A DNA stretch of 64,000 bases from CBDDHT01 sp965228615 (GCA_965228615.1 CBDDHT010000004.1:1736001-1800000); one strand, 5' to 3'; shown: positions 17,029-26,597, numbered from the stretch's first letter. The notes: a model not told the origin generated them from the sequence alone. Translations and numbers: made by a program.

Positions 17029-18918
17029 TCACTCTGGCAAGCCAGCCTTACGAAGCCCGCTTATGTAAAACTGCATCGCAGTCGGCACAAATGGCAGGTG
17101 TTTCCGCACCGATGTGCTGATGGAGAATTTCGGCGCAATCTTCAGCAGCCTTGCCACAGCGTCTTTTGCATCTGTTTGTCGGCCAAGCTCCGCGTAGGTC
17201 GGAATCAGGTACATGTAGCAGGCTCTGAATTTCGGTGCCCGCGCTGCGCAAGTCTTAAGCTGGGCCATCGCCTTGTCGTACTGTTTGGAGAAATAGTAGG
17301 CCCGGCCGAGATAGAGGTTGTAGCGGGGGGAATAGAACGGATCGAGACGGATCGCCTTGCGCACCAATTTGATGGCTTCTTCCGACCGGTTCGCGAAAGT
17401 CAGCGTATCGGCAAGGCTGGCATAGCTGCGCGAGCGGTTCGGGTTGAGCGCGATCGACCGTTCTAGGGACGCAACAGCATCATCGTGTTGCCGGCGTCGC
17501 AGAAACACCCGACCCAGCAACTCGTGCGAGATGGATGACAGGCGATCCAGCTCAACCGCCTTCCGCCCGGCGTCATAGGCGCGATCAAGAGCTTCAGGTC
17601 CTTCCCACTGAAGGATGAAGGCAAGGATGAACGTGTCGCCAAGCGTCGCGTAGGCTGCGGCAAAGCCGGGATCGATGGCGATTGCCTGCTCCACCAGCGC
17701 GCGCGCCTTCAGCGTCGACTCCTTTTCGTGCGAGGAGAACTGCGCACGCGCCCGCAGCACATAGTCATATGCAGAAAGATCCTTGGGGCGCTTCTGAGCC
17801 GACTTGGCAAGGTCGGCCACGCCGATGTTGGCCAGAAGCGTGCCCGCGATCTCCCGGGTCAACTCGTCCTGCACATCGAAGAGTTTTGCGACCGGCGTAT
17901 CGTAGCGTTTGGCCCAGACGTGGGCGCCATTACCGGCGTCGATCAGCTGCACCGTGATGCGCATGTTTTCGCCGAGCCGGCGCAACGACCCCTGGAGCAC
18001 GTAGGCGACCCCGAGCTCCCCGGCAACCTGCTTGATCTTTACCTCGCGCCCCTTGAACTTGAAGCTGGAATTGCGGGCGATGACGAGTAGCTCTTTCGAT
18101 TGCGAGATATTGGTGATCAAGTCCTCGGTAAAACCGTCGACAAAATAGTCCTGTTTCGGATCGCCGGATATGTTCGCGAATGGAAGGATCGCAATGGACG
18201 GCTTGTCGGGCAGCGTCAGCGCCGCGGATTTCGCCGGCTCCCCCGAAGGAGCGTCGCCCAAGCTTGGGGCCCACGGCTGCCACCAGAAGAGAGCGCCGGC
18301 CACAAGCAACACGGCGAACGCCGCGGCCGCATACGCAATGTCGGGCTTCTTCTTCGGTTCGGGAGAGCTGGCCGCAACCGGCGTCACCAGCTGCTGGGCC
18401 TTATCATCGAGGAGCAACTGGTGGACCGGCACGGATTCGGCAATGTTCTTCACCTTCCGCTCGCCCGCGGACTTGAAGGTAAGATCCAGCTTACCCCGGA
18501 CCTGATCGTAGACGCTGCGCGCGACGCAGATCCCACCGGGCTCCGCCAGTCCCTCAATCCGTGCGGCGACGTTCACGCCATCGCCGTAAATGTCATCGGA
18601 CTCGAAGATGATGTCGCCGATGTTCACCCCGATCCGAAGCAGGATCTGCCGGTCATCGGGAACATCGTGGTTGCGCTCACGCATCGCGTACTGGACCTCG
18701 ACGGCGAAGGTCACCGCGTCAACCGCACTCCCAAACTCCATCAGCACACCATCGCCGGTCCCCTTGATGATGCGGCCGCGATATTGAACCGCCTTGGGCT
18801 CAACGAGCTCTCGGAATGTGGATCTGGCGGCTTGGTGGGTGCCCGCTTCGTCTTCGTTCATCAGCCGCGAATAACCGACAATGTCAGCGATCAGAATTGC
18901 GGCCAGGCGGCGTTCCAT
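17029..18918 (-). CDS. Class III adenylate/guanylate cyclase with TolB-like domain and TPR repeats
   Basis: A 629-residue protein. Residues 1-165 form a class III cyclase domain (LAAILIADIVGYSRLMNEDE with metal-binding Asp, GTGDGVLMEFGSAVDA, YGDGVNVAARIEGLAEPGG). One transmembrane helix follows near residue 200 (YAAAAFAVLLVAGALFWW). Next is a TolB/FlgO-like domain (SIAILPFANISGDP). The C-terminal half is tetratricopeptide repeats. This architecture is common in rhizobial and related alphaproteobacteria, where it links cAMP production to protein interactions. Its 3' end is the junction with the truncated BtaA gene. Confidence 0.88.
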   Translation of the reverse strand: MERRLAAILIADIVGYSRLMNEDEAGTHQAARSTFRELVEPKAVQYRGRIIKGTGDGVLMEFGSAVDAVTFAVEVQYAMRERNHDVPDDRQILLRIGVNIGDIIFESDDIYGDGVNVAARIEGLAEPGGICVARSVYDQVRGKLDLTFKSAGERKVKNIAESVPVHQLLLDDKAQQLVTPVAASSPEPKKKPDIAYAAAAFAVLLVAGALFWWQPWAPSLGDAPSGEPAKSAALTLPDKPSIAILPFANISGDPKQDYFVDGFTEDLITNISQSKELLVIARNSSFKFKGREVKIKQVAGELGVAYVLQGSLRRLGENMRITVQLIDAGNGAHVWAKRYDTPVAKLFDVQDELTREIAGTLLANIGVADLAKSAQKRPKDLSAYDYVLRARAQFSSHEKESTLKARALVEQAIAIDPGFAAAYATLGDTFILAFILQWEGPEALDRAYDAGRKAVELDRLSSISHELLGRVFLRRRQHDDAVASLERSIALNPNRSRSYASLADTLTFANRSEEAIKLVRKAIRLDPFYSPRYNLYLGRAYYFSKQYDKAMAQLKTCAARAPKFRACYMYLIPTYAELGRQTDAKDAVARLLKIAPKFSISTSVRKHLPFVPTAMQFYISGLRKAGLPE

Positions 18919-19071
18919 CTTGGGTCTCCCGAGTGCAGGAGATTAGCGCCGGCAGATAATTTTAGCTACCGGCCCAAAGTTTCTCCTTCGGGCCACGAAC
19001 CGTTATTGTACCGCCTGATCAATGACGGCTGTTTGCGACCAGATTGCAGCCGTGAATTGGCGGGTTGACTG

Positions 19072-19141
19072 TTCAGGTTTCAGTAGCGGTCGTCATTCCT
19101 TGAGGCACATCGAGTCTCAGAAGCGCCAGGAGCGGTCGTGG
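19072..19141. repeat. Intergenic repeat copy (intact)
   Basis: A 70-nt intergenic stretch (TTCAGGTTTCAGTAGCGGTC ... CGAGTCTCAGAAGCGCC) also found at 23398-23455 plus 25069-25080, where an insertion sequence interrupts it. Weak similarity recurs near 28965-29010 (TGGTCTCAGAAGTGCC). The intact copy shows that the other is split at TGCC. The whole gap 18919-19217 otherwise shows no gene. Confidence 0.6.
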
Positions 19142-19217
19142 GCCTTCTAGCTGCCCACCTGCGACAATGACAATGGACCAATCCGGCGGAACTGATCAGC
19201 TGCTTGCAAGGCTGCGC

Positions 19218-19883
19218 TCACTGCCCGACCCTGTGTTCAAGACGCGAGAGCATCCGGACCACCGGCCACAGGATCAGGAGATAGATGCCGGCAGCCATGA
19301 TGATCGGCGACGAATTGTAGGTGATCGACCGGGCCATGTCGGCGGAATAGAGGAGCTCCTGAAACGCAACGACGCTGGCGATGGAGGTGAGCTTGACCAC
19401 TTCGATCGTGTTGGACAGCAGATCGGGAAGCACATTGCGTGTCGCCTGGGGCAGGACCACATAGATCATGGCCTGCAGCTTGGAGAGCCCGGTGGACCGC
19501 GCCGCCTCCATCTGTCCGGCGCCGATGCTGTCGATGCCGGCGCGATAGATCTCCGCGTAGTAAGCGGAGTTGTTGAGGAAGAATCCCAAGCAGACGGCTA
19601 CGAAGGGCGACATCTCGATGCCGGCGAACGGCAAGCCCGAATAGATGAAGATGAGCAGCACCAGGGGCGGCACGGCGCGGAAGACGTCGATCAGGGCGAT
19701 TATCGGATAGCGAATGGCCCGGTTCTGAGAGATCGCCATCAGCGCCACCACCAGCCCGCCGATCAGACCCAGCGGAATGACGACCGCACAGAGCATCGCC
19801 GTCATGCCGAGGCCGCGGAAGAGCAAGGGAGAGGCTTCGGACATGATCTGGATGTTGAAGAAGCTCTGAATGATCTGGTCCAT
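19218..19883 (-). CDS. Polar amino-acid ABC transporter permease
   Basis: A 221-residue His/Glu/Gln/Arg/opine-family permease read from MDQIIQSFFNIQIMSEASP. It has about five membrane helices and the EAA-like loop QMEAARSTGLSKLQAMIYVV. It is paired with the upstream permease (start overlaps that gene's stop by 1 nt), an ATPase and a binding protein. Together they would form one uptake system at the inner membrane. A longer frame beginning further upstream overlaps the other permease in a different frame and is not used. Confidence 0.9.
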   Translation of the reverse strand: MDQIIQSFFNIQIMSEASPLLFRGLGMTAMLCAVVIPLGLIGGLVVALMAISQNRAIRYPIIALIDVFRAVPPLVLLIFIYSGLPFAGIEMSPFVAVCLGFFLNNSAYYAEIYRAGIDSIGAGQMEAARSTGLSKLQAMIYVVLPQATRNVLPDLLSNTIEVVKLTSIASVVAFQELLYSADMARSITYNSSPIIMAAGIYLLILWPVVRMLSRLEHRVGQ

Positions 19884-20584
19884 CAGGCACGCCTCCACGC
19901 GAAGCGCGTCTCGATCCAGCGTCCGAGAATGACGATGGGGATGAACAACAGGATGTAGGCCACCGCGCCCATCATCAACGGCGTGGCGCTGCCGGTGAAG
20001 GCTTGTGCCGTCGACGCCTCGTTCAGGATCTCGGGCACGCCGATGACGGTGCCGAGGGCCGTGTTCTTGGTGATGGCGATGGTCCGGTTGGTGAGCGGCG
20101 CGACGGTCATGCGCACGGCCTGGGGGATCACCACATAGACCAGGGCCTGCGTGAAGCCGAGGCCGGTCGAGCGCGCGGCCTCCCACTGCCCGCGGCGGAT
20201 CGAGAGAATGCCGGCCCAGAAAATCTCTTCGGCGAAGGCGGCCAGTACGAGGGAGAGCACGAGCCACAGCACGACGAAGCTGGACAGGGTCAGGCCAACG
20301 GAAGGCAAGCCGAAGAAGACCAGCAGAATGAGGACCAGCGGCGGCAACGCGCGGAGGACATCGACAAAGGCAACGATGAGCGCATTGACCGGGCGGATGC
20401 GGTAGCTGCGCAGCATGGCGAGCAGCAGCCCCAGCGCAATGCCTGTGACGACCACGAGAACGGCGATCTCGCTGGTCACCAGGACACCCTTGCCGATGAC
20501 GCCGGAATATTCGCGGATCAGATCTTCGCGGAAGAACGTTTCGAGGAACAGATCCCAGCGGCTGGGAGGCTGGGGATCGCTCAC
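19883..20584 (-). CDS. Polar amino-acid ABC transporter permease
   Basis: A 233-residue permease of the same family, with helices at about residues 35-60, 85-110, 105-125 and 195-215 and the ABC-contact loop QWEAARSTGLGFTQALVYVV. It overlaps the ATPase gene upstream by 4 nt (ATGA) and precedes the second permease. Typical of the heterodimeric permease arrangement in GlnPQ/AapJQMP-like systems. Confidence 0.9.
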   Translation of the reverse strand: MSDPQPPSRWDLFLETFFREDLIREYSGVIGKGVLVTSEIAVLVVVTGIALGLLLAMLRSYRIRPVNALIVAFVDVLRALPPLVLILLVFFGLPSVGLTLSSFVVLWLVLSLVLAAFAEEIFWAGILSIRRGQWEAARSTGLGFTQALVYVVIPQAVRMTVAPLTNRTIAITKNTALGTVIGVPEILNEASTAQAFTGSATPLMMGAVAYILLFIPIVILGRWIETRFAWRRA

Positions 20585-21324
20585 CTGGAAATCTCCGCGA
20601 CGAAATTCCGGGTGCGTTCGTGCTGCGGGTTGCCGAAGATCTGGTCCGGCGTGCCTTCCTCGACAATCTGGCCGTCACTCATAAAGAGGATGCGGTCGGC
20701 GGCATCGCGGGCAAAGCGCATTTCGTGACTGACGACGACCATGGTCATACCGCTATCGCGCAGCTGCTGCATGACCTCGAGCACGCTGCCGACCAGTTCC
20801 GGGTCTAGCGCGCTGGTGGGCTCGTCGAACAGCATGACCTTGGGCTCGAGCGCCATGGCGCGGGCGATGGCCACGCGCTGCTGCTGACCGCCGGAAAGCT
20901 CTCCCGGATGCGTATCCGCCTTGTCCGCCAGCCCGACCCTGGCGAGCATCTGCTGCGCAATCTCCTTTGCCTCGCGGGCGCTTTTGCCCGAGACCTTGCG
21001 CAAGGCCAGCGTGATGTTCCGGGTCACCGTCAGATGCGGATAGAGATTGAACTGCTGGAACACCATGCCGATGTGCTGACGCATGGTGTTGATGTTGGTC
21101 TTCGGCGCCATCAGGTCGACGCCGTCGAAGATCACCGATCCGCTCGTGGGCTCCTCCAGACGGTTGAAGCATCGCAGCATGGTGCTCTTGCCCGACCCCG
21201 ACGGGCCGATGACGAACACCAGCTCCTGCGGCATCAGCTTGAAGTCGATGCCACGGAGCACCTCCAGATCGTCGAAGGATTTTCTGAGGCCGCGCGCTTC
21301 CAGGATGGGATGTTCAGCGTTCAC
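20581..21324 (-). CDS. Polar amino-acid ABC transporter ATP-binding protein (GlnQ-like)
   Basis: A 247-residue ATPase with Walker A GPSGSGKST, Q-loop MVFQQFNLYPHLTV, signature LSGGQQQRVAIARAMA and Walker B VMLFDEPTSALDPEL, closing with the H-loop VVSHEMRFA. It energises the two permeases encoded immediately downstream. Full family length, no anomalies. Confidence 0.93.
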   Translation of the reverse strand: MNAEHPILEARGLRKSFDDLEVLRGIDFKLMPQELVFVIGPSGSGKSTMLRCFNRLEEPTSGSVIFDGVDLMAPKTNINTMRQHIGMVFQQFNLYPHLTVTRNITLALRKVSGKSAREAKEIAQQMLARVGLADKADTHPGELSGGQQQRVAIARAMALEPKVMLFDEPTSALDPELVGSVLEVMQQLRDSGMTMVVVSHEMRFARDAADRILFMSDGQIVEEGTPDQIFGNPQHERTRNFVAEISR

Positions 21325-21406
21325 AGGTTGCGCTCGGCGTTCGGCCCTTGGTCCGGACCGGCCAGGATGGCCGGTCCGGTTCTGTTATGCGGAAACGTGG
21401 ATCAGA

Positions 21407-22252
21407 CTATTTGCACTTCGGCTCGTGCGGTGTCGCGTCATGACCCGCAAATCCCGGATGGCCGTATCCGGGATAGACCGTAACCGCCGCCGATCCTTTG
21501 ACCGGGGTCACGCCGAACCATTTCTCGCTCATCTTGGCGAAGGTGCCGTCGAGCTTCATGCATTCGATGACATTCTCCACCTTGTTGCGCAGCGCAACGC
21601 TGTCCTTGCGGAACGGCATGGAGAAGACCTTGCCGGTCGAATGCAGGTAGGAGAGCTGGATTTGCCCGTTTTTCTTGACCGCCCAGGCCGAGACCGTGTT
21701 GCCGGCGACATTGGCGAAGGCCCGTCCCGACACGACAGCTTGAACCGCGTCCGTATTGGTGCCGTAGGACTCGACCTTCCAGCCGATCTTGTCCGCCAGT
21801 CCCCTCGCCCACCGGTCATAGGCCGAGCCCTTGTTGACGGCGATGGTCTTGCCCTTGAAACCTTCCAGACTCTTGACGGCCGGCGCACCCTTCTTGGTGA
21901 CGAACTGGAAATCCGTGTTCAGATAGCCTTCGGTGAACAGCATGCTCTTCGAGCGGGCTTCGGTCAGCGTCGTCGGCGCGACGATGAAGTCATAGGTGCC
22001 CGCCTGCATGCCTGGAAGCAGGCCCGACCACTGCGCGGCCGTGATGTCCATTTTCACGCCGAGACGGCGGCCGATCTCATTTGCCAGATCGACGTTGAAC
22101 CCTTCGACCCCACCTGCCAGCTTCGGCATGGCGTGCGGCGCGAACGTGCCGTCGAGGCCGACCTTGTAGGTGTCTTTCGCCAGGGCCGGGCTTGCCGCGG
22201 CGATCACGCCCGCAAACGCGATAAGAGCTACACTACGCGCAAAACTGAACAT
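21407..22252 (-). CDS. Amino-acid ABC transporter substrate-binding protein
   Basis: A 281-residue family-3 binding protein starting MFSFARSVALIAFAGVIAAA, with a signal peptide cleaved near SPALA/KDT. The SBP_bac_3 pattern is clear: YKVGLDGTFAPHAMPKLAGG, GFNVDLANEIGRRLGVKMD, and the DFIVAPTTLTEARS segment. It is first in the transporter operon (82 nt before the ATPase). The divergent DapA-family gene starts about 180 nt away. The ligand may be a carboxylated amine or amino acid but is not defined by sequence. Confidence 0.88.
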   Translation of the reverse strand: MFSFARSVALIAFAGVIAAASPALAKDTYKVGLDGTFAPHAMPKLAGGVEGFNVDLANEIGRRLGVKMDITAAQWSGLLPGMQAGTYDFIVAPTTLTEARSKSMLFTEGYLNTDFQFVTKKGAPAVKSLEGFKGKTIAVNKGSAYDRWARGLADKIGWKVESYGTNTDAVQAVVSGRAFANVAGNTVSAWAVKKNGQIQLSYLHSTGKVFSMPFRKDSVALRNKVENVIECMKLDGTFAKMSEKWFGVTPVKGSAAVTVYPGYGHPGFAGHDATPHEPKCK

Positions 22253-22283
22253 TGATCCCTCCCATTTATGGAACCGCGGTCTT

Positions 22284-22319
22284 ATACCAGCGGCGGTCAC
22301 TATTGACCGCCGCTGGTAT
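22284..22319. promoter_or_regulatory. Perfect 16-bp inverted repeat between the ABC and DapA-family genes
   Basis: ATACCAGCGGCGGTCA, loop CTAT, then TGACCGCCGCTGGTAT. It lies 32 nt upstream of the binding-protein start and 115 nt upstream of the DapA-family start. It could be an operator for both divergent units or a hairpin in either leader. No other copy was noticed in the window, which favours a local regulatory site over a dispersed repeat. Confidence 0.55.
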
Positions 22320-22433
22320 CACCCGCTTGTCGAAGCTGATCCCGATACTCTATTTTATCCCGCCTGGGCAGGCAACGGAGTGACGATCGGCGCCGGTTCC
22401 AGGCATGCAGAGCACCAAAATGGCGGCCAAATC

Positions 22434-23393
22434 ATGAGAACCGAACTGCTGGATGAGACGGCCAAGGGCGTTTACGTCATCGCAGCGACACCGTTCACCG
22501 AAACCGGCGCGGTCGATTTCGACAGCGTTGACAGCCTGACGGATTTCTATATCGGTCAGGGCGTGCACGGCATGACGGTGCTGGGCGTCATGGGCGAAGC
22601 GCCGAAGCTGACCGATTCCGAACAGACGCAGCTGATGCAGCGCTACATCCGGCGGGTCGGCGGCCGCGTGCCGGTTCTGGTGGGGGTCTCGAACCCCGGC
22701 ATCGACAACCTTGCTGCGCTCGCCAAGGCATCCATGGATGCAGGCGCCGCGGGCCTAATGATCGCCGGCATCGGCGGCCTCAAGACCGACGAACAGATCC
22801 TCGGTTATTTCGACAAGGTCATGGGCAAACTCGATGACGAGACGCCCGTCTGCCTGCAAGACTACCCGCCCACCACCACCGTCTATTTTTCCAACAGCGT
22901 GATCAACAAGCTGATTGCCGATCACCCGCGCATCAGGATGTTCAAGCACGAGGACTGCCCGGGCCACCGCAAGCTGACGGCCCTGCGCAACGCACCCGCG
23001 ACGGACGGCGTGCGCCGCGTTTCGATCCTCACCGGCAACGGCGGGCTCTACGTCCCCCAGGAACTGCGTCGCGGCGCCGACGGGATCATGACCGGCTTCG
23101 CCTTCATCGGCGCCCTGGTCCGGATCTATGAGATGTTCACGGGCGGACAGGCGGACGCGGCAGAGGATCTGTTCGACCTCTATCTCCCCCTAATCCGGCA
23201 CGAGCAGCAATTCGGCTTCGGCTTGGCGCTGCGGAAAGAGACGCTTCGGCGTTTCGGAGCGCTCTCATGCCCGCTCGCCCGTGCCCCGGGGCCTGCCATG
23301 GATGGCGAGGACATCAAGGAACTCGAGGCGCTGTTTGCAAGGCTGCGGACAAAATTGGAACATGCCGGCGAACCCGTGCCCGTTGGCATCTAG
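22434..23393 (+). CDS. Dihydrodipicolinate synthase/N-acetylneuraminate lyase-family protein
   Basis: A 319-residue TIM-barrel protein of the DapA/NanA family: GVYVIAATPFTETGAVDFDS at the start, GMTVLGVMGEAPKLTDSEQ, VPVLVGVSNPGIDNLAALAK, CLQDYPPTTTVYFS with the reactive-site Tyr region, and IRMFKHEDCP with the Schiff-base Lys. It cleaves or condenses a keto acid with an aldehyde. Because it is divergent from an amino-acid transporter, catabolism of an imported amino or sugar acid is more likely than lysine synthesis. The ATG at 22434 is chosen; the upstream frame overlaps the transporter leader. Confidence 0.85.
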   Translation: MRTELLDETAKGVYVIAATPFTETGAVDFDSVDSLTDFYIGQGVHGMTVLGVMGEAPKLTDSEQTQLMQRYIRRVGGRVPVLVGVSNPGIDNLAALAKASMDAGAAGLMIAGIGGLKTDEQILGYFDKVMGKLDDETPVCLQDYPPTTTVYFSNSVINKLIADHPRIRMFKHEDCPGHRKLTALRNAPATDGVRRVSILTGNGGLYVPQELRRGADGIMTGFAFIGALVRIYEMFTGGQADAAEDLFDLYLPLIRHEQQFGFGLALRKETLRRFGALSCPLARAPGPAMDGEDIKELEALFARLRTKLEHAGEPVPVGI

Positions 23394-23455
23394 CGGCCGT
23401 TCAGGCTTCAGCTGCGGTCTTCATTCTCCAAGGCCCATCGAGTCTCAGAGGTGCC

Positions 23456-25064
23456 GATTTTGTTGATTTAGTCGGTTATCAGAATACTCGAACGTCTACT
23501 TCTGGCATGAGCGGACGTTCTCTGTTGCCGCCTTGGGCGTGGTGCCCATCTGAGGCGGGTGTAAATGGGTATAGGCACTGTTGGTCAGCCACTGTTTCAG
23601 GCTGGTTGGGCAACTGGTGGTGGTTCCGGTCTTAGCTTTGCAAGTTTCCTCAGGTTCTGAGCGGTCGCCGCGAGCAAGAACTCGTCCTTGGCTCCGTTCG
23701 GCCCGCGCAGCCGGAGCCGACTGAGCTTCAAGATGCGCTTTAAGTGCGCGAACAGCATCTCGACCTTCTTGCGGTTCTTGCGAGAGATTTCATAAGCCTC
23801 CGTCTCGGCGATATCGCGCGCCATGTCCCGAGCACCTTCGTGGATCGAGCGCAGGACCTTCCTGGCTGGCTCTTTGGGAGTGCAATGCATCTTCAGGCGG
23901 CAGCGGTCGCAATCGGATTTTATGGCCCGATAGCGGAGCAGGCCATCCTTGGGCGGCTTGGCATTAGCCAATCGTCCTGCGAGCCGATATCGCCGAAGGC
24001 TCTTTCCATCCGGGCAGATATAGCGATCCTCATGAACGTCATAGGCGAAGTCTTCGCGTGAGAAGGTTCCGTCCGTCCGTTTGGATTTATCGAATACGGG
24101 GATGTGCGGTTCGATGCCATGTTCGTAGACCAGCCATCCCAGCATATCGGCAGCCCCGTAAGCTGTATCGCCTGCCAGCGTCGCAGGATAGAGCCCGAAG
24201 CGATCCATGGTCCGTTCGATCATCGTCTTGGCGGCTCCCACCTCGGCCTGACGAATGGCGCGTGTACCTTCGACATCGACGATGATCGAGTGATCCGTGT
24301 CGATCAGATAGTTGGTGGCGTAGGCAAAGAAGGCAGGACCACGCAGGGCGCCGGTCCATTGCGCTGCCGGATCGGATGGCGAGACGAACTTCGGCTTTGT
24401 AGGACTGGCCGCTCCAAAAGCGGCATCGTCCAAGGTCTCGAGATACTCTCGAACCGCTTGCCTCGGTTCTATAGGCAGGTTCGCGATATCCCATTCGTTG
24501 CCCGGTAGCGAGCGCTGCTTGTTCGCATCAGCCTGAATGAGGCTCGCGTCAACAGCAAAGCCTTCGCCGCCAACCAAGTCTTCATCTATGCAGCGGTGGA
24601 CGACCTCTTCGAACAGGTGACGCAGGATATTACTCTCACGGAACCGACCATGGCGATTGCGCGAGAAGGTCGAGTGGTCCGGAACACCCCCATCCAGGCC
24701 CAACCGGCAGAACCACCGATAAGCAAGGTTCAGATGAACCTCCTCGCACAGCCGACGCTCCGAGCGGATGGCGAAGCAATAGCCGACAATCAACATTCTG
24801 ATCATCAGCTCCGGATCGATCGATGGCCGTCCGATCGAGCAATAGAACGGCGCCATCTTCGCCCGGATCCCATCAAAGTCGAGAAAACGGTCAATCTGCC
24901 GGAGCAAATGCTTCTCCGGAACGTGATCATCAAGGCAGAAGTCGTAAAAGAGCCGCTCCGGAGCCGCTTGCTTGCCCATCATCGATTCGCCCTCCATGCC
25001 AAATCACATGGAAAATGGAATCACGACAGCTCAAAGCACGCAAGCCGACTAAATCAACAAAATC
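23456..25064. mobile_element. Complete insertion sequence, 1,609 bp (IS1182/IS5-like), with 4-bp target duplication
   Basis: The ends are 20-bp perfect inverted repeats (GATTTTGTTGATTTAGTCGG at 23456-23475 and its complement at 25045-25064). They are flanked by a direct TGCC at 23452-23455 and 25065-25068. Removing the element rejoins sequence matching the intact repeat at 19072-19141, which confirms the borders. It carries one transposase gene on the minus strand. Confidence 0.92.
23597..24982 (-). CDS. IS transposase (DDE, IS1182/IS5-like)
   Basis: About 461 residues. N-terminal DUF772-like domain (SIGRPSIDPELMIRMLIVGY; RRLCEEVHLNLAYRWFC). The catalytic DDE core has GEGFAVDASLIQADANK, DTAYGAADMLGW and the C-terminal FAHLKRILKLSRLRLRGPNG helix. 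A Cys cluster (CDRCRLKMHC) lies before the last helix. The start at 24982 is chosen because GGAGG lies 8 nt upstream; an ATG at 24997 is also in frame. It is intact and probably active or recently so. Confidence 0.9.
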   Translation of the reverse strand: MMGKQAAPERLFYDFCLDDHVPEKHLLRQIDRFLDFDGIRAKMAPFYCSIGRPSIDPELMIRMLIVGYCFAIRSERRLCEEVHLNLAYRWFCRLGLDGGVPDHSTFSRNRHGRFRESNILRHLFEEVVHRCIDEDLVGGEGFAVDASLIQADANKQRSLPGNEWDIANLPIEPRQAVREYLETLDDAAFGAASPTKPKFVSPSDPAAQWTGALRGPAFFAYATNYLIDTDHSIIVDVEGTRAIRQAEVGAAKTMIERTMDRFGLYPATLAGDTAYGAADMLGWLVYEHGIEPHIPVFDKSKRTDGTFSREDFAYDVHEDRYICPDGKSLRRYRLAGRLANAKPPKDGLLRYRAIKSDCDRCRLKMHCTPKEPARKVLRSIHEGARDMARDIAETEAYEISRKNRKKVEMLFAHLKRILKLSRLRLRGPNGAKDEFLLAATAQNLRKLAKLRPEPPPVAQPA

Positions 25065-25217
25065 TGCCAGAAGCGGCCGTTGTGGTCTGTTACGTCTGAT
25101 TTACTCTAGCGAGTACATTCGTTGATCTAATTCGTGTAGACTCTCAGTCAGTTCGAGACTCTGCCAGGCGCGTGAAAAGCACTGGCCGATGTAGGATCGC
25201 CGCAGTAGGAGCGACTG

Positions 25218-26597
25218 ATGGGACGGGCGTTGACAGGATTGTTGAGTGGCATTTTTCTACTCTCTTTGGCCGTCTACCCAGTCAACGCCGGAAAGCGTGT
25301 CGCGCTCGTTATTGGAAACTCCGCTTATCAACATGCAACGACATTGAGGAATCCTAAAGCGGATGCTGAAGCTATTGCCAGCCTGCTAGAAGATCTCGAT
25401 TTCGATGTTGTCACGGGCACTGACCTCAAGATGCGGGACTTCGCTGACACCGTGAACGGCTTCGCCGAAAAGCTTCACGGTGCAAATGTAGCGCTGTTTT
25501 ACTATGCGGGCCACGGCCTCCAGGTTCATGGCCGCAACTATCTGGCACCCGTTGATGCGCGCCTCCGGCACGAAGCCGGGCTCGAATTTGAGGCGGTGAA
25601 ACTACGCACCATCCTGGCACTGATGGAGCGCCGACGACGGATAAACCTGGTGTTTCTGGACGCCTGTCGTGACAATCCCCTGGCTCAAAAACTTGCTCGC
25701 AACATGGGTACCCGTTCGACTGCTGTTGGCCGTGGCTGGGCACGTGAAGAGACCGGTGTCGGCACGCTCATCGCGTTTGCCACGCAACCTGGAAATGTTG
25801 CACTAGATGGCGATGGTAAGCACAGCCCATTTGCTCAAGCGCTGTTGGAGCACTCCGCAACCCCTGGATTAGATATTGCCCAATTGATGCGCCGCGTTCG
25901 TCGCGAGGTGGTCAAAGTTTCGGCTGGCAAACAGGTGCCCTGGAGTCATTCCTCTTTGCTCGAGCCATTTGTATTCAAGGAAGAAATTGGGAGCGCTCCG
26001 GCAGCTGTCGCACGTAGCCGCTCTGATATCGAGATGATGGCCATGAAGCGCAGATTGCGGGAACTTGAAAAGCAGCTGACGCAACAACAGGAGCCAAAGG
26101 AGACTCCAAAAGTGGCTGCTTTGACAGAGACTAATACGCAACCTATCGCTCCGCCCAAGCCTGAGACGAAATTGGATGGTCGCGAACTGACATTAGCCCT
26201 TCAAGAAGAGTTGAAACGAGTCGGGTGCGACCCCGGTGCCATTGATGGCCATTGGGGCGTGAAGGGGAGGAGTGCCTTGTCCCGTTTCAATCAAATGGCA
26301 AAGCTGAATATTCCAATTAGCGAACCCACCCTTGTTGCTCTCGACGCGCTCAAGACCAAAACCAAAAGAGTATGTCGCAAACGCAAACAATGCGGCGCTG
26401 GCAAGGTTTTGAGTCGGAATGGACAGTGCATAGCGAAGACAAAAAAGAAGAAATCATCGAATATCAAATGGGGAAGTCTCTCTTGGAAGCAAGTTTGCTC
26501 TTTATGCAAAACTAATTGTCGAAAAAGTGTTTCAACGCAGCCATATCTGAATAATTGCATCCAAATTTGCAATAGAGACGCCTGTAGTCGTAGATAG
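25218..26597 (+). CDS. Caspase-like (peptidase C14/metacaspase-type) secreted protein with Cys-rich tail
   Basis: A 459-residue protein. A signal peptide (cleaved near VNA/GK) precedes a caspase-fold domain: ALVIGNSAYQHATTLRNP, catalytic His99 in FYYAGHG and Cys150 in VFLDACRDNP. A Gln-rich coiled coil at about 275-300 follows. Next is a peptidoglycan-binding-like repeat (LTLALQEELKRVGCDPGAID, then HWGVKGRSALSRFNQ). The end is Lys- and Cys-rich (QVCSLCKTNCRK and later), suggesting disulfides. AGGAG precedes the ATG by 7 nt. It lies between two ISs and is more AT-rich than its neighbours, suggesting transfer. The substrate is unknown. Confidence 0.85.
   Translation: MGRALTGLLSGIFLLSLAVYPVNAGKRVALVIGNSAYQHATTLRNPKADAEAIASLLEDLDFDVVTGTDLKMRDFADTVNGFAEKLHGANVALFYYAGHGLQVHGRNYLAPVDARLRHEAGLEFEAVKLRTILALMERRRRINLVFLDACRDNPLAQKLARNMGTRSTAVGRGWAREETGVGTLIAFATQPGNVALDGDGKHSPFAQALLEHSATPGLDIAQLMRRVRREVVKVSAGKQVPWSHSSLLEPFVFKEEIGSAPAAVARSRSDIEMMAMKRRLRELEKQLTQQQEPKETPKVAALTETNTQPIAPPKPETKLDGRELTLALQEELKRVGCDPGAIDGHWGVKGRSALSRFNQMAKLNIPISEPTLVALDALKTKTKRVCRKRKQCGAGKVLSRNGQCIAKTKKKKSSNIKWGSLSWKQVCSLCKTNCRKSVSTQPYLNNCIQICNRDACSRR

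Noticed and set aside
19167..20728. Open frames on the plus strand opposite the ABC permeases
   Set aside because: They are antisense to well-supported transporter genes and are rich in Gln/Arg/His, as expected from mirrored hydrophobic codons.
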